Assembly: GCA_020073545.1 (NCBI GenBank)
Contig: JAIQEZ010000036.1
Span: forward strand, 1-36,933
Reading direction: 5' to 3'
DNA length: 36,933 bases
From: Terriglobia bacterium
GTDB lineage: Bacteria; Acidobacteriota; Terriglobia; UBA7540
The first letter of the stretch is position 1, and each line of letters begins with the position of its first letter. The translations under genes and the position numbers were made by a program. Positions 25,319 to 31,289 of the stretch are shown one piece after another. A model generated the notes under the pieces. It saw only the letters and a program-made list of their open reading frames with translations. It did not search any database and was not told the DNA's origin.

Positions 25319-27154
25319 TCACCGCGCCTTGATTTCGGTCCAGTAGCGGTCATACAGAGAGATGACCGGCCCCACGTCGCGCATGAACTCGCAGCGAGCA
25401 AGTGAGGCAGGATTGGGAAACACCGCAGGATTCGCGAGAAGCCAAGGTTCAATTTCCTGTCGCTCGTACCGGTTGGGCGTATTGAATCCGCAATCATTCA
25501 CGAACAGGGCCGCGACCTCCGGACGATGGAAGTAATTGATGAAGGCTTCCGCCAGTTCTTTGTGCGGAGCATGGCGAGGAAGGCAGGCACTATCGACGGA
25601 AATCGTGCAGCCTTCCCGCGGAATGACGTATCGAATGCGCGGCTCATCGCGCATCACGAAGGTCATGTTTCCGTTGTAGGCTTGGGCGATCCAGGCGTCG
25701 CCGGCAGCCAGATCCTGCTCAAAATTCGAGCTGTTGTAACCCTTTACCAACGGCTTTTCGCGCAGCAACAGGTCGCGGGCCTGCCGGAGCTGGTCAGGGT
25801 CGGTGGAATTCAATGAGTAACCCAGTTTCTTGAGCGCCATCCCAAAGACTTCGCGCGTGTCATCGAGAAGCAGGATGTGGCCCGCGAAGCGGGGATCAAA
25901 CAGCACGGACCAGCTATCAATATTCTCTTTGACCAGGTCGGTGCGATAGGCGAGCCCGGTTGTCCCCCACGCGTAGGGCACCGAATAGTCGTTATGGGGG
26001 TCAAAGGGGAGCCCTAGAAAGCGCGAATCGATATTCGCCCAGGCGTTGGGGAGCCGAGACTTGTCCAATCTTGCCAGCAGGCCCTGCCGAGCCAGGATTT
26101 CCACCATGTAATCGCTCGGAACCACGAGGTCGTAATCCACGTTTCCGGCCTGCAGTTTCGTCAGCAAAGCCTCGTTCGAGTCGTAGAGGTCGTAGTTCAC
26201 CTTGCAGTGAAACTCGCGTTCGAAACCGTGAATGATGCGGGGAGAGATGTAGGTCGACCAGATGTAAATGTTCAATTGGGGAACGTAACCGCCTGCCGGC
26301 CAGGTGCGCGCCACCACCGGGGTCACCATCAGAAGGAAGACCGCGCAAGCGCTCGTAACCGCCGTGCGCAGCTTCATGGAACCGCGCTCCAACCTCTGGG
26401 CGACGAGGACCAGCGGAATCGTTGCAGCCAGGATGATGGTAGAAATGGCGTTGATCTCCGGGGTGATTCCCCGCTTCAGGCGCGAATAGATCTCGAGGGG
26501 CAAGGTCGTGGAGCGAACCCCGGCGACGAAGGAAGTGATGAGGTAGTCATCGAAGGACGTGGTGAAAACCAGTAGGGCTGCGGAAAGAATAGCCGGAGCG
26601 GCCATGGGCAGGGTGATCCGAAAGAACGTGGTCCATTCGTTCGCGCCCAAATCCAGCGCGGCTTCCTGGATGGAGCGATCCATCCCTGCCAGCCGCGCAC
26701 CCACCACGATGATGACGTAGGAGATACAGAACGTGATATGCGCAATGCCGATGGTCCACAGACTCAGCCTCAGACTCAGCAGGCTGAAAAAAATGACCGT
26801 GGCCACGGCGATCACGATCTCCGGGATGACCAGCGGAAGATAGACCACGCCGTCGAGCAGAGCTCTTCCGCGCAGGCGAGGCCGCGCAAAGACGAGCGCG
26901 GACATCGTTCCAAACACCACACAGGCCAGTGTGACCCCGGCCGCGACGACCAAGCTGTTCTCCAGCGATTGAAAAATCTGTTCGTCGCGCCAGAGGACCG
27001 CGTACCACTCATCTGTGAATCCCAACCATCGGGCGGAGAGGCGCGAGCGGTTGAAGGAGTAAATCATCAGGACCAGGATCGGCGCATACAGGAACAGGTA
27101 CACGGCGCCCGTGGTGAGGGAGAGTCCCCAGCTCCCGCGGCGCGTTCCTGCCAT
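25319..27154 (-). CDS. potC-potD: Fused spermidine/putrescine permease PotC and binding protein PotD
   Basis: A 611-residue fusion. Residues about 1-260 are a PotC-type permease with six hydrophobic segments and the EAA loop (IQEAALDLGANEW) that docks the ATPase. A further hydrophobic segment (about 263-283) acts as a signal anchor. Residues about 290-611 are a PotD-like polyamine-binding domain (LNIYIWSTYISPRII, DLVVPSDYMVEIL, VPYAWGTTGLAYR). Such fusions tether the receptor to the channel. The ATG at 27154 overlaps the potB stop as TGATG, so translation is coupled. No potA ATPase gene is in the window. Confidence 0.93.
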   Translation of the reverse strand: MAGTRRGSWGLSLTTGAVYLFLYAPILVLMIYSFNRSRLSARWLGFTDEWYAVLWRDEQIFQSLENSLVVAAGVTLACVVFGTMSALVFARPRLRGRALLDGVVYLPLVIPEIVIAVATVIFFSLLSLRLSLWTIGIAHITFCISYVIIVVGARLAGMDRSIQEAALDLGANEWTTFFRITLPMAAPAILSAALLVFTTSFDDYLITSFVAGVRSTTLPLEIYSRLKRGITPEINAISTIILAATIPLVLVAQRLERGSMKLRTAVTSACAVFLLMVTPVVARTWPAGGYVPQLNIYIWSTYISPRIIHGFEREFHCKVNYDLYDSNEALLTKLQAGNVDYDLVVPSDYMVEILARQGLLARLDKSRLPNAWANIDSRFLGLPFDPHNDYSVPYAWGTTGLAYRTDLVKENIDSWSVLFDPRFAGHILLLDDTREVFGMALKKLGYSLNSTDPDQLRQARDLLLREKPLVKGYNSSNFEQDLAAGDAWIAQAYNGNMTFVMRDEPRIRYVIPREGCTISVDSACLPRHAPHKELAEAFINYFHRPEVAALFVNDCGFNTPNRYERQEIEPWLLANPAVFPNPASLARCEFMRDVGPVISLYDRYWTEIKAR

Positions 27155-28032
27155 CAAAGCATCTCCCGAGTTGCCTGTTCGCTCTTTCGCAAACCGGCCC
27201 CCACCAGCACGAGAACCACAAACGTCAGCAGGAAGGCGACCGCCGAGCCGAAAGGCTGGTCGCGCGCCACGGCAAACTGGTTCTGGATAAGGTTCCCGAC
27301 CATCATGGTTCGAGCGCCTCCCAACAAGTCAGGCGTGATAAAGGCGCCGACGGACGCGATAAACACCAGAATTGAACCGGCCACCAAGCCCGGGGCAGAA
27401 AGCGGCAAAGTGACTCGCAAGAAAGTGGGCCATCGGGTTGCGCCCAGGTCCTGTGCCGCTTCGAGAAGTATCGGGTCCAACTTTTGCAGCACCGCGTAAA
27501 GAGGCAGGATCATGAAAGGCAATTCGCCGTAAACCAATCCGACCATGACCGCCAGCGGCGTGTAGAGCAGATGCAAAGGTTCGTGGATGAAATGAAGCGC
27601 CAGCAAGACGTTGTTGACCACACCTTCGCTGCGCAGGATGATCATCCAGGCGTAGGTGCGAATGAGGAAACTGGTCCAGAAGGGGATGACGACCAGCAGC
27701 AGGAGCGCGGATTTCCATCGGTTCGACACCCGCAGGGCCAGCGTGTAGGCGACCGGAAAACCGAGCACTACGCAGAGGCCCGTCGTGAGCAGAGCCATCC
27801 AGAACGAGCGCCAGTACACCTCCAAGTAGAGTGGCTGGAAGGCGCGTCCGTAATTCCCCAGCCCCAGGGTCCAATCAATCGTTCCATAAGGCGAACGCGC
27901 GGCGAAGCTCACCGCCAGCAGATAGGCCAGGGGGAATAGGAAAAAACCCACCAGCCAGATCAGGCTTCCAGAGAGGAGAGTTGGTGTACGGTATTCAGGA
28001 CGGCGGCGAAAGAATTGGAGGATAGTCTCCAT
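27154..28032 (-). CDS. potB: Spermidine/putrescine ABC transporter permease PotB
   Basis: A 292-residue inner-membrane permease with six hydrophobic segments and the EAA motif LLEAAQDLGATRWPTF. It pairs with the PotC half of the downstream fusion to form the translocation pore. The ATG at 28032 is preceded by 145 nt of chromosomal sequence and then the IS1-like element, so any upstream potA or native promoter beyond 28177 is not present in this window. Confidence 0.92.
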   Translation of the reverse strand: METILQFFRRRPEYRTPTLLSGSLIWLVGFFLFPLAYLLAVSFAARSPYGTIDWTLGLGNYGRAFQPLYLEVYWRSFWMALLTTGLCVVLGFPVAYTLALRVSNRWKSALLLLVVIPFWTSFLIRTYAWMIILRSEGVVNNVLLALHFIHEPLHLLYTPLAVMVGLVYGELPFMILPLYAVLQKLDPILLEAAQDLGATRWPTFLRVTLPLSAPGLVAGSILVFIASVGAFITPDLLGGARTMMVGNLIQNQFAVARDQPFGSAVAFLLTFVVLVLVGAGLRKSEQATREML

Positions 28033-28067
28033 GTCGGTGGATCACACTCACACGAGAACGAAGCAGT

Positions 28068-28164
28068 GTAGCGCAGTCCCGCCGGGCGGGACTACGGCTT
28101 TTTCTCCCGCCCCTGCCGCTGCGAAGGGGTACGGCAAGCCGCACCCCTACGGGTCGTCGACCCG
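28068..28164. repeat. Cluster of three REP-like hairpins upstream of potB
   Basis: First, a GTAGCGC head (28068-28074), then AGTCCCGCC-g-GGCGGGACT (28075-28093), followed on the plus strand by T5. Second, GGGGT-a-CGGC-aa-GCCG-c-ACCCC (28126-28147). Third, CGGGTCG-t-CGACCCG (28150-28164). The GTAGCGC head is shared with the pheS-pheT REPIN. The IS1-like element is inserted just beyond the third hairpin. Confidence 0.6.
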
Positions 28165-28169
28165 GATGG

Positions 28170-28177
28170 CCGCGGCG
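28170..28177. repeat. Left copy of 8-bp target-site duplication
   Basis: CCGCGGCG immediately precedes the left terminal inverted repeat and is repeated exactly at 31207-31214 after the right one. IS1-family elements usually make 8-9 bp duplications. Confidence 0.85.
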
Positions 28178-28196
28178 GGTAGTGTCCTAGTTTGAA
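28178..28196. repeat. Left terminal inverted repeat of the IS1-like element
   Basis: GGTAGTGTCCTAGTTTGAA, identical over 19 nt to the reverse complement of the right end (31188-31206). Weaker similarity continues inward for about 10 nt. Confidence 0.92.
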
Positions 28197-28251
28197 ATTT
28201 TTAGATGATTTTGTCGCTTGTACCCGCCCTCGGGGCGTGGCACATGGGGCC

Positions 28252-28347
28252 ATGCCGAAGAAGCCCGCCAAGCGAAAGTCACGGGAAGACACAAACCAGA
28301 TTGCCTACCGAGTGATGCAAGAGGTAATTAGGCGAAGCGAGGCATAG
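28252..28347 (+). CDS. 31-residue Lys/Arg-rich ORF at the left end of the element
   Basis: It begins MPKKPAKRKSREDTNQIAYR and continues as a short amphipathic helix, ending at 28347, the base before the convergent DUF3467-like stop. The basic N-terminus followed by a REDxNQxA-like helix reads like a conserved micro-protein rather than random sequence, but I know no function. No strong ribosome binding site is seen; GGGGCC precedes it. Confidence 0.4.
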   Translation: MPKKPAKRKSREDTNQIAYRVMQEVIRRSEA

Positions 28348-28704
28348 CTAGGAAATTCGATCTGGGGGTATGATTATACGGGCTTTATCACTGGATTGAA
28401 TATCCCTGAGCTTCCCAAATTGCTTTTCATATGATTCAACGTACTTATGCAAATTGTCAGCAAGAAGCTTTAGGGTTTCTGGCGTCATGATTACAGATAA
28501 GAGCCGTCTATCCACGATTTCGGTAGGACTTGTTGGAAATGTCTCGATCATATACATCCTAACGTCGAGCGGCCCCAAAACAATTTGAAAGCCGTTGGCG
28601 TATAGCTGTGGAACCATCGGTGCATTTTCGGCACGCCTTACGACCCCCGGGGTTCCCGCGACAACGGACACCGCATCTTGCTCAACTTGTTTCTTTTTTG
28701 GCAT
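28348..28704 (-). CDS. DUF3467-like small protein
   Basis: A 118-residue protein. The central region (YANGFQIVLGPLDVRMYM, then VIMTPETLKLLADNLHKYV and ESYEKQFGKL) fits the DUF3467 pattern: an N-terminal YAN motif, a beta-rich core, and a C-terminal helix ending in YExxFG. Function of the family is unknown. The start at 28704 is preferred because GAGGAG lies 9 nt upstream; the ATG at 28713 directly abuts that box. It is 21 nt downstream of the antitoxin gene, so it is probably the third gene of the toxin-antitoxin operon. Confidence 0.68.
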   Translation of the reverse strand: MPKKKQVEQDAVSVVAGTPGVVRRAENAPMVPQLYANGFQIVLGPLDVRMYMIETFPTSPTEIVDRRLLSVIMTPETLKLLADNLHKYVESYEKQFGKLRDIQSSDKARIIIPPDRIS

Positions 28705-28725
28705 GAGATTCATCTCCTCTGGAAA

Positions 28726-29400
28726 CTATATTGTCGGCAATTCCCGTGTTATAGCAGGAGCATTAATGGCCGCCTCGCGACCTGGCAAGAGTTTGGTCTT
28801 TGCTAGCAACTCAAGATTATAAGTAGTATCTAAAGAGTTAATGACCGCGCCTTGCCCCATCAAACATGAAATCCAATCGTACTCTTTCCCTGTAACGTCC
28901 GGGATGGCACCCAACAAGATGTTGTTTCCCAACAAGTGATAAAGTGTTTTCCCACCTGTCACGAGATAGGGTGGTTGTTCAGTAGGCTGATTCTGCACGT
29001 TCCCCGCGATGAACGAGTCCTTCTCTAAGGGAAGTCTTTCAAGGGACTGCCTATCGAAAGTATCTATTTCATGGGGAAGAGTCCCGAATTCTTCAAACGA
29101 TACTTTTAGCCGCAAATGAAACGCCTGCGCCAAACGCCAAAGCGTACTGATACTCCAAGATGAGTAATTCACATCCTCCATGACCGCAATCCGGGGCTGC
29201 TTCATTCCGGCTTCGTCGGCTAACTGACCTTGCGTCCATTCGCGTTGCTCGCGAATAACCTTGATCTGGGTCGCGATATAGGCATTCAACGCACTGCGAG
29301 CATAAGCGTCGGCATAGTCACGGTCCCTAAACGACTTCCGCAAGCGCTCGGTTGTTGTCGGCCCGTTGGAAAGCACCGGATTATCAGAAGTCGGTGTCAT
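28726..29400 (-). CDS. XRE-family antitoxin/regulator with long C-terminal extension
   Basis: A 224-residue protein. After a leader containing RDYADAYARSALNAYIATQI comes a helix-turn-helix (about 45-90: WTQGQLADEAGMKQPRIAVME). This resembles HigA-type antitoxins, which bind the toxin and repress the operon. The further about 110 residues, which include an NNILLGAIPDVTGKEYDW segment, are unusual: HigA proteins are commonly about 100 residues. The start at 29400 follows AGGAGG by 8 nt and overlaps the upstream toxin gene by 17 nt. The toxin-before-antitoxin order is that of higBA. Confidence 0.75.
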   Translation of the reverse strand: MTPTSDNPVLSNGPTTTERLRKSFRDRDYADAYARSALNAYIATQIKVIREQREWTQGQLADEAGMKQPRIAVMEDVNYSSWSISTLWRLAQAFHLRLKVSFEEFGTLPHEIDTFDRQSLERLPLEKDSFIAGNVQNQPTEQPPYLVTGGKTLYHLLGNNILLGAIPDVTGKEYDWISCLMGQGAVINSLDTTYNLELLAKTKLLPGREAAINAPAITRELPTI

Positions 29401-29773
29401 GCCTTCGCCTCCTATTCGAATCACCAATGATGATTTTGCGGTTGGCTTCAGCTCTTCCTGGGGCATCTATTGGGTCGAGATTGCCGCCCCGCTCTACGCA
29501 CCCAAGCAGGAACGTGTATTCAACATCGTTTTTGATTGGGCATTTGCACAGCATGGGACGGAGTTGGACCCGCCCCTTTACTTTCAGCTTGTAAATGTGC
29601 CCGTCAATCGGACCCGCAAGTAACTGCGGCGGCAGTGTGCCTGCTTGGCGTAGCAGGTCTACCTTTTGGTTCAAAATTGCTATCGCTGCCTTTTGAATTT
29701 TCGCGCGTCGAATCCACTCGACAATGATTCCACTTCCGCGATGGTCCAAAAACTCGTATATGTCCCAAGGCAT
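29384..29773 (-). CDS. HigB/Gp49-like toxin of the RelE/ParE superfamily
   Basis: A 129-residue protein. The pattern YEFLDHRGSGIIVEWI, a helical pair with LLRQAGTLPPQLLAGPIDGH, then IYKLKVKGRVQLRPML and a late EYTFLLGC strand, fits phage-derived Gp49-like/HigB toxins. These cleave ribosome-bound mRNA. The canonical basic residues are partly kept (the R in VQLRPML), but the usual lysine-rich end after the last strand is replaced by ERGGNLDP, so activity is uncertain. A TATAAT (plus 29790-29795) lies 17 nt before the ATG, giving a very short leader with no clear ribosome binding site. Confidence 0.68.
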   Translation of the reverse strand: MPWDIYEFLDHRGSGIIVEWIRRAKIQKAAIAILNQKVDLLRQAGTLPPQLLAGPIDGHIYKLKVKGRVQLRPMLCKCPIKNDVEYTFLLGCVERGGNLDPIDAPGRAEANRKIIIGDSNRRRRHDTDF

Positions 29774-29789
29774 AGAATATCACGAAATT

Positions 29790-29795
29790 ATTATA
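29790..29795 (-). promoter_or_regulatory. -10 box of the toxin-antitoxin operon
   Basis: TATAAT on the minus strand lies 17 nt before the toxin ATG. No good -35 hexamer is at the right distance, which suggests an activator or an extended context. The predicted mRNA would be nearly leaderless. Confidence 0.4.
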
Positions 29796-29827
29796 AGGCA
29801 AGCAGGTTCCTTCCTTGATTTCTTCTC

Positions 29828-29843
29828 ATAATAATATTATTAT
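29828..29843. promoter_or_regulatory. 16-bp AT palindrome, candidate operator
   Basis: The perfect palindrome ATAATAATATTATTAT lies about 55 nt upstream of the toxin gene. It overlaps a plus-strand promoter-like pair, TTGATT (29815-29820) and TATTAT (29838-29843) with a 17-nt spacer, that could drive the tRNA-like gene. It could be the XRE regulator's operator, controlling both directions. Confidence 0.45.
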
Positions 29844-29924
29844 ACTGCCCGAGGATCATGAAAATTGCGCCAGAAATTCGATGCCGTGGACCACCCATCA
29901 AGCAAGGCAACCTTGGGGATGGCA

Positions 29925-29954
29925 CAGGGGAGCAGTCGATTAGATGCTCCCCTG
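29925..29954 (+). other. 10-bp hairpin directly 5' of the tRNA-like gene
   Basis: Perfect stem CAGGGGAGCA / TGCTCCCCTG with a 10-nt loop, ending 7 nt before the tRNA-like sequence. There is no T-tract. It could be a processing signal or part of one structured RNA together with the tRNA. Confidence 0.6.
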
Positions 29955-29961
29955 CTCTCTG

Positions 29962-30037
29962 GTGCCCCCGTAGCTCAGTAGGAAAGAGCGGCCCCATGCT
30001 AAGGGGAGGGCCGACAGTTCGAACCTGTCCGGGGCAC
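29962..30037 (+). tRNA. tRNA-like gene, anticodon GCU, short variable arm
   Basis: Visible parts are the U8-A9 equivalent, D-stem GCTC/GAGC with loop AGTAGGAAA, anticodon arm CCCC-ATGCTAA-GGGG (anticodon GCT, 29998-30000), a 5-nt variable loop, and T-arm GACAG-TTCGAAC-CTGTC. The ends GTGCCCC and GGGGCAC pair perfectly, but with canonical D-arm spacing the acceptor stem needs a bulged C (29969), and 27-43 is a G-A mismatch. GCU would decode serine AGC/AGU codons, yet serine tRNAs have long variable arms. No CCA is encoded. It may be a divergent functional tRNA, a tRNA decoy or a decaying copy. Confidence 0.6.
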
Positions 30038-30042
30038 TAGTA

Positions 30043-30213
30043 TCATTGGGATGCTTGCTTGGCCTTTTCCTTTGCCCAACGCGCTTGAACAGCTTTTCTT
30101 GCGCTTTCAGTACGCTCTTCGGCTGTCATCTTTGCGGCCCTTGCGGGTCCACCTTTCTTCCCGCCCCTTCGGCCTAGGGCCACAGCATAAGGGTTTTTCC
30201 GTTTATTTGCCAT
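30043..30213 (-). CDS. 56-residue basic protein of the GRRGGKKGG...ARWAK type
   Basis: MANKRKNPYAVALGRRGG opens it, followed by a Gly/Lys-rich segment and the helix ERTESARKAVQARWAKEK. Small proteins with a G-R/K-GG-x-x-GG-x-ARA motif and a C-terminal ARWAK helix are widespread in bacteria and have no assigned function; the charge suggests nucleic-acid binding. The start at 30213 has GGAG immediately upstream and a TATAAT (plus 30221-30226) just before that. It is transcribed divergently from the transposase. Confidence 0.62.
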   Translation of the reverse strand: MANKRKNPYAVALGRRGGKKGGPARAAKMTAEERTESARKAVQARWAKEKAKQASQ

Positions 30214-30233
30214 ACTCCATATTATACATGACC

Positions 30234-30318
30234 GCTCTTGTGTCATACGCAAGCGGTCACGTATATCTATGAAAGGAGGGCAAATATAGCTCTTGACACA
30301 TACGTGAGCGCGCACGTA
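30234..30318. promoter_or_regulatory. Two 30-nt direct repeats in the divergent transposase promoter
   Basis: Copies at 30234-30263 and 30289-30318 agree at 23 of 30 positions (core GCTCTTG, CATACG, AGCG, CACGTA) with a 55-bp period. The second copy contains TTGACA (30293-30298), the probable transposase -35, and the near-palindrome TACGTGAGCGCGCACGTA. The layout suggests two operators controlling the transposase and possibly the divergent small gene. Confidence 0.5.
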
Positions 30319-30345
30319 CCACGTGTTTCTAAGTTAGGAGATGCC

Positions 30346-31197
30346 ATGAACGGACTGACCCGCGAAAAACAAGCTCAAATCATATCGGCGCTGATTGAAG
30401 GAAACTCTATTCGCGCTACTTCCCGCAGGTTTGGAGTATCGAAGGATACCGTGTTAAAACTCCAAGTCGAAGCAGGCTATGCAGGCGCCGATTATCAGGA
30501 TAAGACTTTCCGTGGCCTGACTTGCAAGCGCGTGCAATGCGACGAAGTGTGGGCCTTCTGCTACGCCAAGGAAAAGAACGTTCCGGCAGACAAGAAAGGG
30601 AAATTCGGATTCGGTGACGTGTGGACCTGGACCGCAATTGACGCGCAAACAAAATTGATTCCCTCTTTCACAATCGGCAATCGTGATACTGCTAGCGCCC
30701 GCATTCTGATTGACGATTTAGCTGGTCGGCTCAAGAATCGCATTCAACTGACAACCGATGGATTAAAGGTATATCTTGAGGCTATTGAGGGTGCCTTCGG
30801 TTGCGAGATCGATTACGCTATGCTCGTTAAGACCTACGAATCAAGCCAAGAGGAAACACGCTACAGCCCGGCTGTTTGTACCTCCTGCGAGCGCAAGCCG
30901 GTCATGGGGAAGCCCGATCCTGACCATATTTCGAGTTCCTATGTCGAACGCTCGAATTTGAGTATCAGAATGGAGACTCGGAGATTTACCCGGTTGACCA
31001 ACGCTTTCAGCAAGAAAGTTGAGAATCATGCGGCTGCCGTGGCGCTCTACTTCATGCACTATAATTTCTGCCGGGCGCATCAGACGTTGCGGGGGACTCC
31101 GGCCATGGAAGCCAAGCTCGCGGACCATATTTGGACAATTGAAGAGATGCTTGGGGCAATTGGATTGCCAAATGGAACATTTGAGAATTCAAACTAG
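30346..31197 (+). CDS. IS1-family-like DDE transposase
   Basis: A 283-residue transposase. An N-terminal helix-turn-helix (about 18-42: IRATSRRFGVSKDTVLKL) precedes an RNase H-like core with the probable DDE triad D66 (QCDEVWAF), D138 (TTDGLKVY) and E201 (SYVERSNL). The C-terminal HYNFCRAHQTLRGTPA is typical of the longer, single-frame IS1-like group; no frameshift is needed. AGGAG lies 5 nt before the ATG at 30346. The reading frame is intact and ends inside the right inverted repeat, so the element looks potentially active. Confidence 0.92.
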   Translation: MNGLTREKQAQIISALIEGNSIRATSRRFGVSKDTVLKLQVEAGYAGADYQDKTFRGLTCKRVQCDEVWAFCYAKEKNVPADKKGKFGFGDVWTWTAIDAQTKLIPSFTIGNRDTASARILIDDLAGRLKNRIQLTTDGLKVYLEAIEGAFGCEIDYAMLVKTYESSQEETRYSPAVCTSCERKPVMGKPDPDHISSSYVERSNLSIRMETRRFTRLTNAFSKKVENHAAAVALYFMHYNFCRAHQTLRGTPAMEAKLADHIWTIEEMLGAIGLPNGTFENSN

Positions 31198-31206
31198 GAC
31201 ACTACC
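31188..31206. repeat. Right terminal inverted repeat of the IS1-like element
   Basis: TTCAAACTAGGACACTACC, the exact inverse of the left end. The transposase stop TAG (31195-31197) lies within it. Confidence 0.92.
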
Positions 31207-31214
31207 CCGCGGCG
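31207..31214. repeat. Right copy of 8-bp target-site duplication
   Basis: CCGCGGCG, identical to 28170-28177. Confidence 0.85.
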
Positions 31215-31289
31215 GGCGCCACGTGATGTGGCATGAGCCGGGACGGGTGGTTGGTGTATTCTGTTCCTATGCGGCTGAGGGGGACTGCC

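Larger units (their letters stand above)
28178..31206 (+). mobile_element. 3,029-bp IS1-family-like element with passenger genes and a tRNA-like gene
   Basis: A single unit bounded by perfect 19-bp inverted repeats and an 8-bp direct target duplication, so the ends are exact. It carries one DDE transposase (30346-31197) whose stop codon lies inside the right inverted repeat. Passengers in order are a 31-codon ORF, a DUF3467-like gene, an XRE antitoxin, a HigB-like toxin, a tRNA-like gene and a 56-codon basic protein. The intact repeats, intact transposase and exact duplication suggest recent insertion. Base composition in 28.2-30.3 kb is visibly more AT-rich than the chromosome. A classical IS1 is about 0.8 kb with no passengers. 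Confidence 0.88.

Noticed and set aside
28075-28103. Hairpin followed by TTTTT on the plus strand, resembling a terminator
   Set aside because: No plus-strand gene ends nearby, and the GTAGCGC head and neighbouring hairpins fit a REP cluster better.
28178-31206. Composite transposon made of two IS copies
   Set aside because: Only one transposase exists and the ends are single short inverted repeats, so it is one unit.
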